Under the pieces are notes generated by a model, which was not told the origin of the DNA, ran no database searches, and worked only from the letters and a program-made list of their open reading frames with translations. 64,000 nucleotides of DNA. It comes from Ailurus styani. Taxonomy: Eukaryota; Chordata; Mammalia; Carnivora; Ailuridae. The stretch covers positions 3,619,159 through 3,683,158 of the forward strand of contig LNAC01000039.1 of the NCBI GenBank assembly GCA_002007465.1, given 5' to 3'. The position numbers and the translations under genes were made by a program. This document shows positions 31,211 through 41,570 of the stretch, piece by piece. How positions within the stretch are numbered: the first letter of the stretch is position 1; every line of letters begins with the position of its first letter.

Positions 31211-34200
31211 GAATGTGTTAAAAAGACTCTCCTCTCGGTAGAAAAGTTTATTTTTTCTTCTGTTTATATCGATTAAAAGGTAATTTGAGAGGATCCCTTG
31301 TAGGGAGGGGAGGAGGCCCTCCAGAAGAAGGGCCTGTGAAGCGCAAGAGACAGTGAGTCATTCCAGAAAACCTGAGGGGCCCTGGGTGGGGGGAGAGGCT
31401 AAGGATCTGAAACTGAAAAGGTCAGCCCTCCTTAGTCACAGGACGTGTCAGTCATTTCAGCTTGGCACATGGCAGTGAACCTACAGGAACTTTTCTTCCA
31501 CACTGGAATCAGGAACCTAAGCCTTAGGACATAGTGAATTTAAATAAAAATTATTTCGTTGGAAATGGAAAGAAGAGTGAATTAAAAGGATTAACACATT
31601 TAGAATATGTAGAATCTGGAGAAGTTAGGCTAGGCATTACCTTAAGAGAGAAGGGTTTAATTTTTTTTTTTCATTTGTAAACCATTCTATCAGAGATCCA
31701 TATGTGGTGTACGCTGCTGCATGAAATGTTTCAATGGTAAATGGTTTTAGCTAGTCAAAGACGTAGATATTTAACAGAAACACAAAAAATATCTAAAGCA
31801 CTATTTCAGATCACATTATATAGTTAGAAGCCTAGAGTTAGACTTTAATCAGATGTGACCAAGTCCAGAGATTAATGGTATTTGAGAGACTGTCCTCAAG
31901 AACTATGGGATATATTAAGTATAAAACATGTCTCAATTCTGGATATAGATTTATGGGACTAGTGGTGACTTTTAACTTGACTCCAGCTGATTTCTGATAT
32001 ATGTGAGGCATAGAGTTTGACTCAGAGCAGACAATTCAAGTACTGTTTGTTCTTCAATGTATCCTCAAGCCTCTGGAACTTTCCTGTCACCTAGGTGGTC
32101 AATACAATGAAACTAAGTTATCCTCATGGGGCAGATGCGTGCTAGTTCAGCCACGCCCCAAGTTTAAAGGCAGGAAGAGAAACTTACACATGGTTCACAT
32201 CACTTCATCTGTGAGTCTCTTCTTAAATTGTGACTTTCCACCAAACAGCTCTGCAGTGGCTCCAGTCTGTCACTTTGTGGCACCCAAAGCAGTTCAGGAA
32301 TGGGAAAGAAAGGCTGTTTCTGTTTACTTTTCAAACCACCTGCCCACGTGAGTGGGGAAGCCTGTATACTTCCATGTTCACATTAGAAATGCTTTCCTTC
32401 CCTTCGCAGCCTCAATGCCACGCGTTGGTATCATTTATGTCATCATAGACGGGCACATTCATGTGAGCCCCATCAGAGCACATTAATGCTAACAAGACCG
32501 GGTTCTGAGGAAGTCGTTGAGGAAATCTCTCCAAGTTTCTAGAGCCCAGCCATTTGCCTGCATTAACATAGACCGGATGTGCATTCTCCACTTCAGCTTC
32601 TTCCAAATGTCCTATAATCGGCTGCAGTGGAGGCCATGAGCGTGGAGGAAACTCACTACCTTCATCGCTTCCTCAACCCTTCCTACCAGCGAGGAACCTG
32701 CCTTACCAGGTCTCCGGGTCTTCTGATGAGGCTCTTCAGGAAAATGGGCACAACTGCCTTCTCCATTAACTTGAATCAACCATTCCTTCGGCATCAGGTG
32801 AACTCCCTTTTTATGCTGAGACCAAAGACTCAATTTCTTGTAGGCAGGGAGTTAGTCCCTGACTAATTCATATGCACTGATTTGGGAAATGTGAAGATTT
32901 GCTAAGAACCTCAGGCCTGACATACCCTGGCAGAGGAGCGAGGGGCAGGGGGCGGGGGGCAAGAAGGCCAAATGCCTATCTGTTGGAAGCCCCTTAAGAC
33001 AAGACGCAAAGAAGCCAATCTTTACTACAAGGTGGACACAGACTTTATAACTGGCTGATGAATGTGTTTCCCTTAGAGCACCCAGGGAATGGGACAGGGT
33101 GGGACGGAAAGGACAAAGAAGTTCATCTCATAGGCCAAATCTAAAGAGCCGCTAATAATGGCCACTTTAGCACCTTGTTAAGAGGGATTCTGGGGCCTCG
33201 TCCAGGCTCCCAGGAAATGGATCTGTGATTGTTTGGTCAGGTCTGCTGTGGGCTCGGGATGAAGGAGCAACAGTATCAGGCATCCTGGGTAGGTGTACCT
33301 TACACAATAACCAAGAATGCTCCTGATCAATTTTTCCAGCAGGGAAGCCAGATCAACTTTAACTTGGCCTCCAATCTCCATAGGTTTGCCCAACATCCAG
33401 CACCCCCTGAAAGAAGCTCCTTGAGGCTGCATAGAAAGGAAAAAGTCAGGCTCCAATCAGAGACATGCCCTGGAGAGCTGGAGGAGATTCCTTAATCTGC
33501 TGCAGCTTCCTCATGCTTGTTACTTTGGGCGCCTGCCATCAATTTCTACAGTGGGATTAGCAGTAAGTTCTTTAACTCAGTGGGGAATTGATTGCTGATT
33601 TGCTTGTTTGGAGGAATGAGGCAGAAGGGAGGAGGTGAGGAGACTGAGCCTTGCTCAGAAGCTGGTCATGGGGGAAGAAAAGTGCTCTTTGTCTGGTAGC
33701 AGCTCTGGAATGGAAAGAAAAGCAGGTCAAGTGCCTGGGGCCTGTGTACCAGGAGATATGCTGCCCTCTGGATGGACAGATGATGGAGGGGGTGGGCAGG
33801 GGAAAGGGAGGTGACAGGGAGACGGAACAGGTAGGAATCAGGTATGATTTTTTTTTTCTTTTAACGGCATTGACCATGCCTTTGCCTTTGATAAGGTGCT
33901 GATTAATGGGAAATATTGATAATTTGAGTTTATATGTGGTAATAAAGGGAGCTAATTCACAGTTTTGGGCAAAGAGGACATCTATGTAGGTATGGAAATA
34001 CCCCGCTTCACAAGTAAAGACTTCGCTTTTCCTTCTATAGAAATAACTCCTAATTCTATAAATCTATAAAACTATAGAAATGAACTATAACGTGGTAAAG
34101 GATTTTCTTCTGGTTTATTTTTTGTTTGTGAATATTGTGGCAGCCAAATTGATCACTCATTTCTAAATCACAAATTTTCTATCCCTATCAAACTTGCCTT

Positions 34201-35339
34201 TTTTGCACCATTCTATATTCCTTCAAAGACACTGGGGGCATTGCCCAATTAAGTCTTCAGTACAAATTCTTTTCATGGCCCCAATATTCTTTAAAGAATG
34301 AGGAGAAACAAAATATGCTCATTTTCCTTGGAAAATTAGCTGGAGCTATTTTATGAATTGAAACTCTTAAAATTAAATCATTTTATTTGAAAGAAGCCAG
34401 AACACGTATTCATTCTCAATGCTTCCTGCCTCTTGGTGGGATGGTAGACGTTTCCAGAAAATTGCCCTGCCAAAGTTCCACAAGTCTGGTTTTTAAACCT
34501 GTTTTCCAAGCCTGCCCTCCAGTTGTTTGTGGAGAAACATGCCTTTCATGGTAAATGGAAACATATCCAGTGTCAAGTTCCATGCTCTTAGCTCTAAAAT
34601 TAGAAAGTATTGCGGGGAGGGGGGGTGTGGTGACGAGGGTAGGACTGATGGTAGTTACTCAGGAAGAAACTCAAATTAGATGGGATTGTACAGATTTTGT
34701 AATATGTGTTTTGTTTTATTTTTCTCATAAAAGCCAGGAACTTTCGTAAGAAAGGCAAAGGGGGGATGTGCTCCCAGGGAGAGTGTGAGGAGAGATCTGT
34801 AGTCTTTCATTTACAGTTTATATTAAACTAGGAAGCTCTGCCCCCTGCCCCAATTCCTACTACCACTCAAATACTCTAGTTCTCTATTTTCTCTTTACTT
34901 TTAAAAGCAAAATGCAATGGATGGATGGATGGATAGACAGACAGATAGGGGTGTGTGCGCGCGTGTGTTTAATGTTGGTAAAGTTCTAAAAATCTGCCGT
35001 CCTGCCTCTGAATTTTCTCCAGTCAACCTCCTCCTGTCTTCTTTGTCCCAGGGCACCTGTCCCTGGGACACTGGGGTGTCCTGACCTTTCTGTGTTTCTG
35101 AGCGAAACCATGATGGTGATTGTCCCAGCTACCAGAGCCACAGAGGTGAGATAGGAGAGAGGAAGGGGTGGTGTCCAGGAACTTTCTCCTGCTGGGGCTA
35201 AGACATGGTTTTCTTTTCCCTTTGGCTCTATCAGGAGGGGAGTAAGTAAGTAGGCTAGGTCCTTGCCCTCAGTCTCAGGTAACATGAGCAGTTTAGCCTT
35301 GCCAATCAAAGCAGGGTTTTACCAGAGCCATTCTATGCC
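31211..35339. other. Long unique non-coding stretch
   Basis: About 4.1 kb with no clear transposon and no recognisable exon. It includes a G-rich patch (32945-32960) and a (GGAT)n/(GT)n tract. Two adjacent minus-strand frames at 32412-32606 and 32612-32833 translate to moderately protein-like sequence that I do not recognise. A weak L2-like tail may lie near 32050-32110. Confidence 0.4.
34915..34970. repeat. (GGAT)n followed by (GT)n/(GC) tract
   Basis: 'aatggatggatggatggata' then 'gacagacagata' and 'gtgtgtgcgcgcgtgtgt'. A compound short tandem repeat. Confidence 0.92.
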
Positions 35340-35526
35340 TGCTGGTTTGTTCACTTCCTCCTTTGTTTAGGTCTTAGGTCATTTTATCTAAATGTTAGCT
35401 CTCCTCTTCATGTCTGCCATGATTAGATAGCCTTCTGGAGCACGGGGACTTGGTTTTATTTATCTAAGTCTGTCTTCAGGGTTTGCTGCAGTGTCCAGTA
35501 CATAATGAGATTTCAACAAACATTTG
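35340..35526 (+). mobile_element. L2 LINE 3' end, split by a SINE
   Basis: 'ttctggagcacggggacttg', 'agtgtccagtacataatgag' and 'atttcaacaaacatttgt' follow the L2 terminus. It resumes as 'caacaaatatttgaatgagt' after the SINE. Confidence 0.65.
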
Positions 35527-35550
35527 TTTTGTTTTCAAGATTTTATTTAT

Positions 35551-35581
<31 letters not shown>

Positions 35582-35733
35582 CATGCTCAGGAGCAGTGGG
35601 GAAGGGCAGAGGGAGGGGGAGAAGCAGGTTCCCCCTGAGCAAGGAGGCCGACATGGGACTCGATCCCAGGACCTTAGGATCATGACCTGAGCCGAAGGCA
35701 GGTGCTTAACTGCCTGAGCCACCCAGGCGCCCC
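35527..35733 (-). mobile_element. Can-SINE with 14-bp TSD
   Basis: Antisense, with a pure GA run after the T-rich head (35552-35572). The duplication is 'tcaacaaacatttg' (35513-35526) and 'tcaacaaatatttg' (35734-35747), one mismatch. Inserted in the tail of an L2. Confidence 0.95.
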
Positions 35734-35747
35734 TCAACAAATATTTG

Positions 35748-36943
35748 AATGAGTGAATTCTCTTTGGCACACAGTTACTGATGCCTACTATGTGCAAGGC
35801 CCATACCTAGGATTGCATGTGTCGGGGGGAGGAGGAGTGTCCTGGTAACTCGGCACCTACACCTTGCAAGGTGTAGTCAGATGAGGGAGAGGAATGCATC
35901 TATGGTGGCACTTGAGGCAGAAATGACACCTGCCCACAGGTGCAGACGGAAGTGCACACATACACGTGCACATAGTAATAAAACACTTGTTCTTTCAGTT
36001 TGCGTGTTTTCAATCTAAGATTTCTGAAAGGTATTTCAGGCTTCTAGCCTCCATACTTCCCAAATCAGCCAAGCCACTTTAGAAGCTGCACTTTGATGTG
36101 TCCCTTTTCTCTCCAGTCTTCATGGGTGCTTTGACTTGAATCCAAAACATTCCCTCTTCACCACCCTCCCCCAGATTCTGTGGCTCCTCTTTCCTACTTC
36201 CTGCAGCCCTTGGCAGGAGATACTTAGCCCCCAGCTCTAGAGGCAGAGGGCTCCTGATGAGCAAAGGTATGCTGTTTGCAACAATGGGTAGTGGTTGTAG
36301 TAAAACAGCCAAAGTTAATCTCAGGTGGGACATGGGCTTTGTTCTGTCCATCACTACTGTGGTCTGTAGAGCAAAGGGATCTGAGGACGAGATTTGCAGT
36401 CTGGCCTGCCAAGAAGAGTGGGAGAGGAATGGGCTGAAGGGGAGGAGGCTACATTTACTCTCACAAGAAGAAAACTCCAGAAGGCCCAGTGGAGTTCTGT
36501 TGGTTGCTAGCTGACGATGGGGAGGACAGGAGGGCAGGAGGAGAAGCTGGGGTCTGGTTTGGAGCTGTTGGAGGAGCCGGAAATCATGGGTGGAGTTTTC
36601 TGCCTTGTTTCAAACAACGAGGATGATGTTGCCAAAGGGGGAAAGTTGGAAATCTGAAACTTAGGGGAGAAGTTATTCCACAATTGTCCGTTGATTTGAC
36701 ATTAAAATGTGTAAATAAACATCCTTGTGTAGTTTGGAAACTTATAACACAGCAGGTCCCAGAGGCCCGCTGGGACCACCTGCATCTGGAGCCCCCCTCC
36801 CCCACCTCAGGTCTCTATTTTAATGGCTGATTTGTGTCCAGGGAGGGAGGGCATGAAATGACTTTTGTGTCTTGTGTCTGGGCTGAGGATGGGGGGCTGG
36901 GGAGAAGGGTGGTGGTGAGGCTCTTCTCTAGCCTGGCCTCAGA
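35748..36943. other. Unique non-coding sequence with a 20-bp palindrome
   Basis: About 1.2 kb, no clear repeat. A perfect palindrome lies at 35857-35876. The 36080-36520 frames overlap on opposite strands and are not protein-like. G-rich near 36887-36915. Confidence 0.4.
35857..35876. repeat. Perfect 20-bp palindrome
   Basis: 'ctacaccttgcaaggtgtag' is identical to its own reverse complement, with no spacer. No binding-site identity is assigned. Confidence 0.97.
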
Positions 36944-36958
36944 ACAGCGATGCCTTTT

Positions 36959-38484
36959 TTTGTTTTGTTTTGTTTTGTTTTTTGTTTATTTTTTATTTTT
37001 TATTCTTTGCCCCAGGGGTGCAGGTCTGTGAACCATCAGGCTTACATCTTTCACAACATTCACCAAAGCACAAACCCTCCCCAATGTCCATAACCCATCC
37101 ACCCTATCCCTACCCTCCCACCTCCCAGTAACCCTCAGTTCATTTTGTGAGATTAGGGGTCTCTTATGGTTTGTCTCCTTCCCCATCCCATCTTGTTTCA
37201 TTATTTTTCCCTCCCTACCCCCCACGACCCCCCACCCTGNNNNNNNNNNNNNNNNNNNNNNNNNNNNNNNNNNNNNNNNNNNNNNNNNNNNNNNNNNNNN
37301 NNNNNNNNNNNNNNNNNNNNNNNNNNNNNNNNNNNNNNNNNNNNNNNNNNNNNNNNNNNNNNNNNNNNNNNNNNNNNNNNNNNNNNNNNNNNNNNNNNNN
37401 NNNNNNNNNNNNNNNNNNNNNNNNNNNNNNNNNNNNNNNNNCACTACCTTTGTGTCTTTAGGATAAATACCCAGTAGTGCGATTGCTGGGTCGTAGGGTA
37501 GCTCCATTTTCAACTTTTTGAGGAATCTCCATACTGTTTTCCAGAGTGGCTGCACCAGTTTGCATTCCCACCAACAGTGTAGGAGGGTTCCCCTTTCTCC
37601 GCAACCTCGCCAACATCTGTCATTTCCTGACTTGTTGATTTTAGCCATTCTGACTGGTGTAAGGTGGTATCTCGCTGTGGTTTTGATTTGTATTTCTCTG
37701 ATGCCGAGTGATGTTGAGCACTTTCTCATGTGTCTGTTGGCCATTTGGATGTCTTCTTTGGAGAAATGTCTGTTCATGTCTTCTGCCCATTTCTTGACTG
37801 GGTTATTTGTTTTATGGGTGTTGAGTTTGAGAAGCTCTTTATAGATTTTGGATACTAGCCCTTTATCTGATATGTCATTTGCAAATATCTTCTCCCATTC
37901 TGTCAGTTGTCTTTTGGTTTTGTTGACTGTTTCCTTTGCTGTGCAAAAGCTTTTAATCTTGATGAAGTCCCAATAGTTCATTTTTGCCCTTGCTTCCCTT
38001 GCCTTTGGTGATGTTCCTAGGAAGAAGTTGCTGCGGTTGAGGTCAAAGAGGTTGCTCCCTGTGTTCTCCTCAAGGATTTTGATGGATTCCTTTCTCACAT
38101 TGAGGTCTTTTATCCATTTTGAATCTATTTTTGTGTGTGGTGTAAGGAAATGATCCAGTTTCATTTTTCTGCATGTGGCTGTCCAGTTTTCCCAACACCA
38201 TTTGTTGAAGAGACTGTCTTTTTCCCACTGGACATTTCTTTCCTGCTTTGTCGAAGATTAGTTGACCATAGAGTTGAGGGTCCATTTTTGGGCTCTCTAT
38301 TCTGTTCCACTGATCTATGTGTCTGTTTTTGTGCCAGTACCATACTGTCTTGATGATGACAGCTTTGTAATAAAGCTTGAAATCTGGAATTGTGATGCCG
38401 CCAACTTTGCTTTTTTTTTTTTTTTTCAACATTCCTTTGGCTATTCGGGGTCTTTTCTGGTTCCATATAAATTTTAGGATTATT
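36959..38484 (-). mobile_element. Young 5'-truncated L1 (ORF2 C-terminal part, 3' UTR, poly-A) with TSD
   Basis: Antisense L1 flanked by a perfect 15-bp duplication 'acagcgatgcctttt' (36944-36958 and 38485-38499). The T-rich (TTTTG)n run after 36959 is its poly-A tail. The minus strand encodes the ORF2 region after the RT core, including the zinc-knuckle-like segment [18 protein letters not shown] (cysteines and histidine near the C-terminus) and '[10 protein letters not shown]', where the gap begins. The frame shifts at least once (about 38070-38250), so ORF2 is not intact even apart from truncation. A 16-T run (38411-38426) lies within the coding part. Low divergence suggests a recent insertion. 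Confidence 0.95.
37240..37441. other. Assembly gap (202 N) inside the young L1
   Basis: It falls between the end of the ORF2 C-terminal region and the G-rich 3' UTR (C-rich on this strand). The rest of ORF2 plus the start of the 3' UTR should be here, so the true length is probably greater than 202 bp. Confidence 0.97.
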
Positions 38485-38499
38485 ACAGCGATGCCTTTT

Positions 38500-39379
38500 G
38501 AGAAGCTAGGGAAAGCTACAGACTTATCTTGGTGCCCCCCCCAACCCACACACACCGAGCATGCGCACAGGAACATATACAGGGGCTTCCTGGCTCCCCT
38601 GAGCCCACCCATGGGTCCCAAGCACTTCATAATTCCTTTCCCAAAGATGTGGCTTCACTTCACCTCCAGAATCAACTCTGAGTGTTCAAATCATGGTGTT
38701 CAAACCTCCCATGGCAGGACCCCAACCGCTCTTCCCAGGCCCTTCTGTAGCCCCCCATATGGCCACACATGGGCTTGGGGCTGGCATTCCTGCCACAGCT
38801 CTCCCTGTCCCAGCCCCTAACTGCTTCTCAGCTCTCCTTTGCAACTCATTGCTTGAATGAGGGCTTTCTTAGCCATTTCTGCTGGTATTTGCTCTCTTAA
38901 GAATTTCGAAGTGCTTGGACTATGATATTCATCATATGATGCTGGCTATGATATCACCTTCTGTGTGTGTCACATGATACCTATCCAGGCCTATGGAGGA
39001 TAAGTCACTTGAGGGCGGGCAGTGTTCCGAGTCTACCAGGTGTCCCTAGTATGAATAGTACTTAGGGTGCAGGATAATGTCCAATTTTGAGGTTCGATGG
39101 GCTTAGGAAATGTGGGAGAGAATATATGCTAAGTGCAGAAAAATCTCAACCACCTCAAGATTGGCAGGGAGCTGGGCAGGGATGGGACTGTCGACTACTG
39201 AGACCTAGAGTCCTACAAAGATGGGAGGTGGGGCTTGGGTGTATGTGCTGGAAGACCTCCCCCACCCTCACCACCAGCAGAGCCCCAGACCTTGACACCT
39301 TGTGCAGGACTAAAAAGCAAAGGGAAAACTCACAGGGTATAAGATGGCATGAGATGGATTTTTAAAAAAAAAATTGCGA
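38500..39379. other. Unique sequence with possible L2 remnant
   Basis: About 880 bp. The part at 38990-39075 ('gtcacttgagggcgggcagt') is faintly L2-like. The rest is unrecognised and no exon is supported. Confidence 0.35.
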
Positions 39380-40060
39380 TACGTATTCTTTGCATATGGC
39401 ATTGAGTAAAAAGTTTTCTGGCAAAAAACTACTGTCGTTCATATTTCATGGGAAGCTCTGGGCCTTTATAGCATTTTTGACTCTTTCAGTCTTTCTCTTT
39501 TTCTTAAACCAAAGGGTTCTTTGCTCTTTACCGAACAATTTAGGCCTTGTTCTCATTTTTTCACTTGGGATATTTAAAATGCTCTCGGGAAACAGTCCTG
39601 CCATTCAGAAATTCCAAATATATCCGTGAACCTTTATTATTCCTCAAGGTTACAGGAATTTTCCTTGGAAACTGTTTGAATTTGAGTGGAAATTTTGCCT
39701 TTTACGTCTCCTCTTGCTTTTAAAATGACTTTCAGTGAATTGCCGTCTCTGAACTTGTATTTACTTATTTATTTTGCCACATTTAGTTGGTCTAAATATG
39801 CTGTCATTAAAAAACAAACAAGCAGAAAGTAATTTTAGGCCCTCCCCCGAAATTGCCTTTTAAAAATTAACCCAGCGAGCCATTTCCATGTGTCATTTTT
39901 TACCTTAACATGAAGCTGGTATTGACATTAACAGATGAAGCCAATGGAACTTAAAAAAGACATCTTTTGGCATCTCTTTTTAACAGTCTGAACAAAACCT
40001 CGAAAGCCATTCCATTTTCTGATCCCAGCTTTGTAAATGAGAACCTGGACTATGCCAACT
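39380..40060. other. Repeat-free AT-rich block beside CpG-rich segment
   Basis: About 680 bp with no transposon similarity, AT-rich but not low-complexity. It immediately precedes the CpG-island-like segment, so it is a candidate conserved non-coding or promoter-proximal sequence. No specific motif is claimed. Confidence 0.45.
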
Positions 40061-40500
40061 TCTGCGGAGGCGCTCGTCAGAAAAGAATGGGATCTATGGG
40101 CCGTGCGGGGTAGAAACGAGGCCCCGCATCTGAGGTGCCGAGGGGCCAACGCTGTCAGTCTCCTTCCTCACCTGACACTCTGGAGCAGAAGACTGACAGC
40201 GCTGGCACAGTAACCTCTTCCATACGGCAAGCGCGTCCCAGCAGTCTGTCCTGTCCAGGCACCACGCAAGCTGTGGAGGCCGACTGGGAGCCAGATCCTG
40301 CCAACACGCTCGGGGGGTACACCCGGGAGCCAGGAGGAGGCACCGAGTATAGCTCTGCGGGGAACAGAGGCGCCACCTCACTGCAGTGAGCCTGGAAGGG
40401 GTAGCGTCGAGAGACTCCAAAAAGGGGGAGACCTCTCGCCTGGCGCTGGCCTGTAACTGAAAGGGGCATCCGGTGAGACCTGACGCAGGCCCAGGCTCTT
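40061..40500. promoter_or_regulatory. CpG-island-like segment
   Basis: By hand count this 440-bp stretch has 277 G+C (63%) and 27 CpG against about 43 expected, a ratio near 0.62. That meets the usual CpG-island thresholds, unlike the CpG-poor surroundings. No gene start is recognised nearby; minus-strand frames at 40094-40507 and 40155-40559 are open but match nothing known to me. It could be the promoter of an unannotated non-coding RNA, an orphan or intragenic island, or a CpG-rich old repeat. No TATA box or start site is identified. Confidence 0.6.
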
Positions 40501-40590
40501 CTTGCACAGTTGGGTTTGACCAGGTTTGGTGAGCAGCTCACCAGACCTGAGCTCATCATCCTTCCTCCTTCAGTAGCTGTGCATCCGTAA

Positions 40591-40778
40591 CCTGGTGCTG
40601 GGGTGGCTCAGCGGGTTCGGTGTCTGCCTTCGGCTCAGGTCATGATCCCAAGGTCCTGGGGTCGTGTCCCACATTGGGGTCCTGCTCAACGGGGATCCTG
40701 CCTCTCCCTCTTCCCCTGCCTCTGCTTCTGCTCTCTCTCTTGCTCTCTCAAATGAAATCTTTAAAAACAAAAAAACCA
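40591..40778 (+). mobile_element. Can-SINE
   Basis: 'gctggggtggctcagcgggt' head, body 'ctgcctctccctcttcccct', tail 'caaatgaaatctttaaaaac'. It sits beside a MIR fragment. No clear duplication. Confidence 0.9.
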
Positions 40779-40885
40779 AAACCATCATCTGTGAAATGTG
40801 GCTAATAATGTCAGGCCTCCCTCCCTTCAGATCGCTGTGAAGAGTAGGCAAGCATTTGGTAATTTGTAAAATGTTGTCAAACAGA
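40779..40885 (+). mobile_element. MIR (3' part)
   Basis: 'catctgtgaaatgtggctaa' and 'gatcgctgtgaagagtaggc' follow the MIR 3' half directly after the SINE tail, suggesting the SINE entered a MIR. Confidence 0.58.
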
Positions 40886-41323
40886 GGTGGGGTGGCATTA
40901 TGACTGTCTGGGGTTCTGTGTTTAGAGCCTGCACTCTGAGAAAGAGCCCTGGGCTCCAGGCAATTGGCTCTTGGCTTGCATTTACAGAGACATTTGGCTT
41001 CATGCTTCTCATTCAAGGCCCATCACCCTGTTCTAGTCTCCTCTGTCCTTCTGCTTCCCCTGGGACCTCGGCCAAAGCACCCCACCTGTCTGTGCCTCAG
41101 CTACTCCCTCTGGAAAATGGGTCTGCTCTGTAACTTCACTGTCTCAGGGAAACCCAACAGAGCAAATCACGTTCATTCTCTGAGCAAGCACTTACTGAGG
41201 GTCTACTCTGTGCCTGGCACTTAGGGTAGGATTAGGAATCCAAGAAAACCTCTGCCCTAGAAGAAGAGACAGGCAAGTGATTGGTCTGCTCCAGGGCAAT
41301 GCAGTTGGGTGACACACACACAA
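40886..41323. other. Mostly unique sequence with old repeat traces
   Basis: The part at 41060-41130 ('tgcctcagctactccctctg') is weakly MIR-like. The part at 41170-41225 ('gcacttactgagggtctact') resembles the unassigned repeat at 9245. No coding evidence. Confidence 0.4.
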
Positions 41324-41336
41324 AAAAATGGGGATG

Positions 41337-41557
41337 GGGTTGCCGGAGTGGCTCAGTGGGTTAAAGCCTCTGTCTTTGGATCAGGTCACAATCTCAGGGT
41401 CCTGGGATCAAGCCCCACATTGGGCTCCCTGCTCAGCAGGGAGCCTGCTTCCTCCTCTCTCTGCCTGCCTCTCTGCCTACTTGTGATCTCTCTCTCTGTG
41501 TCAAATAAATAAATAAAATCTTTTAAAAAATGCCTTAAATATTAAAAAAAAAAAAGG
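41337..41557 (+). mobile_element. Can-SINE, musteloid-type, with 13-bp TSD
   Basis: 'ggagtggctcagtgggttaa' head and 'gcctacttgtgatctctctc' body. The duplication 'aaaaatggggatg' is at 41324-41336 and 41558-41570. A second A-run separates the tail from the right duplication. Confidence 0.95.
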
Positions 41558-41570
41558 AAAAATGGGGATG

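Noticed and set aside
36986..38164. A 392-codon minus-strand open frame that could be taken for a gene
   Set aside because: It is the ORF2 C-terminal part of a 5'-truncated L1, bridged by an N gap that translates as X. It is not a host gene.
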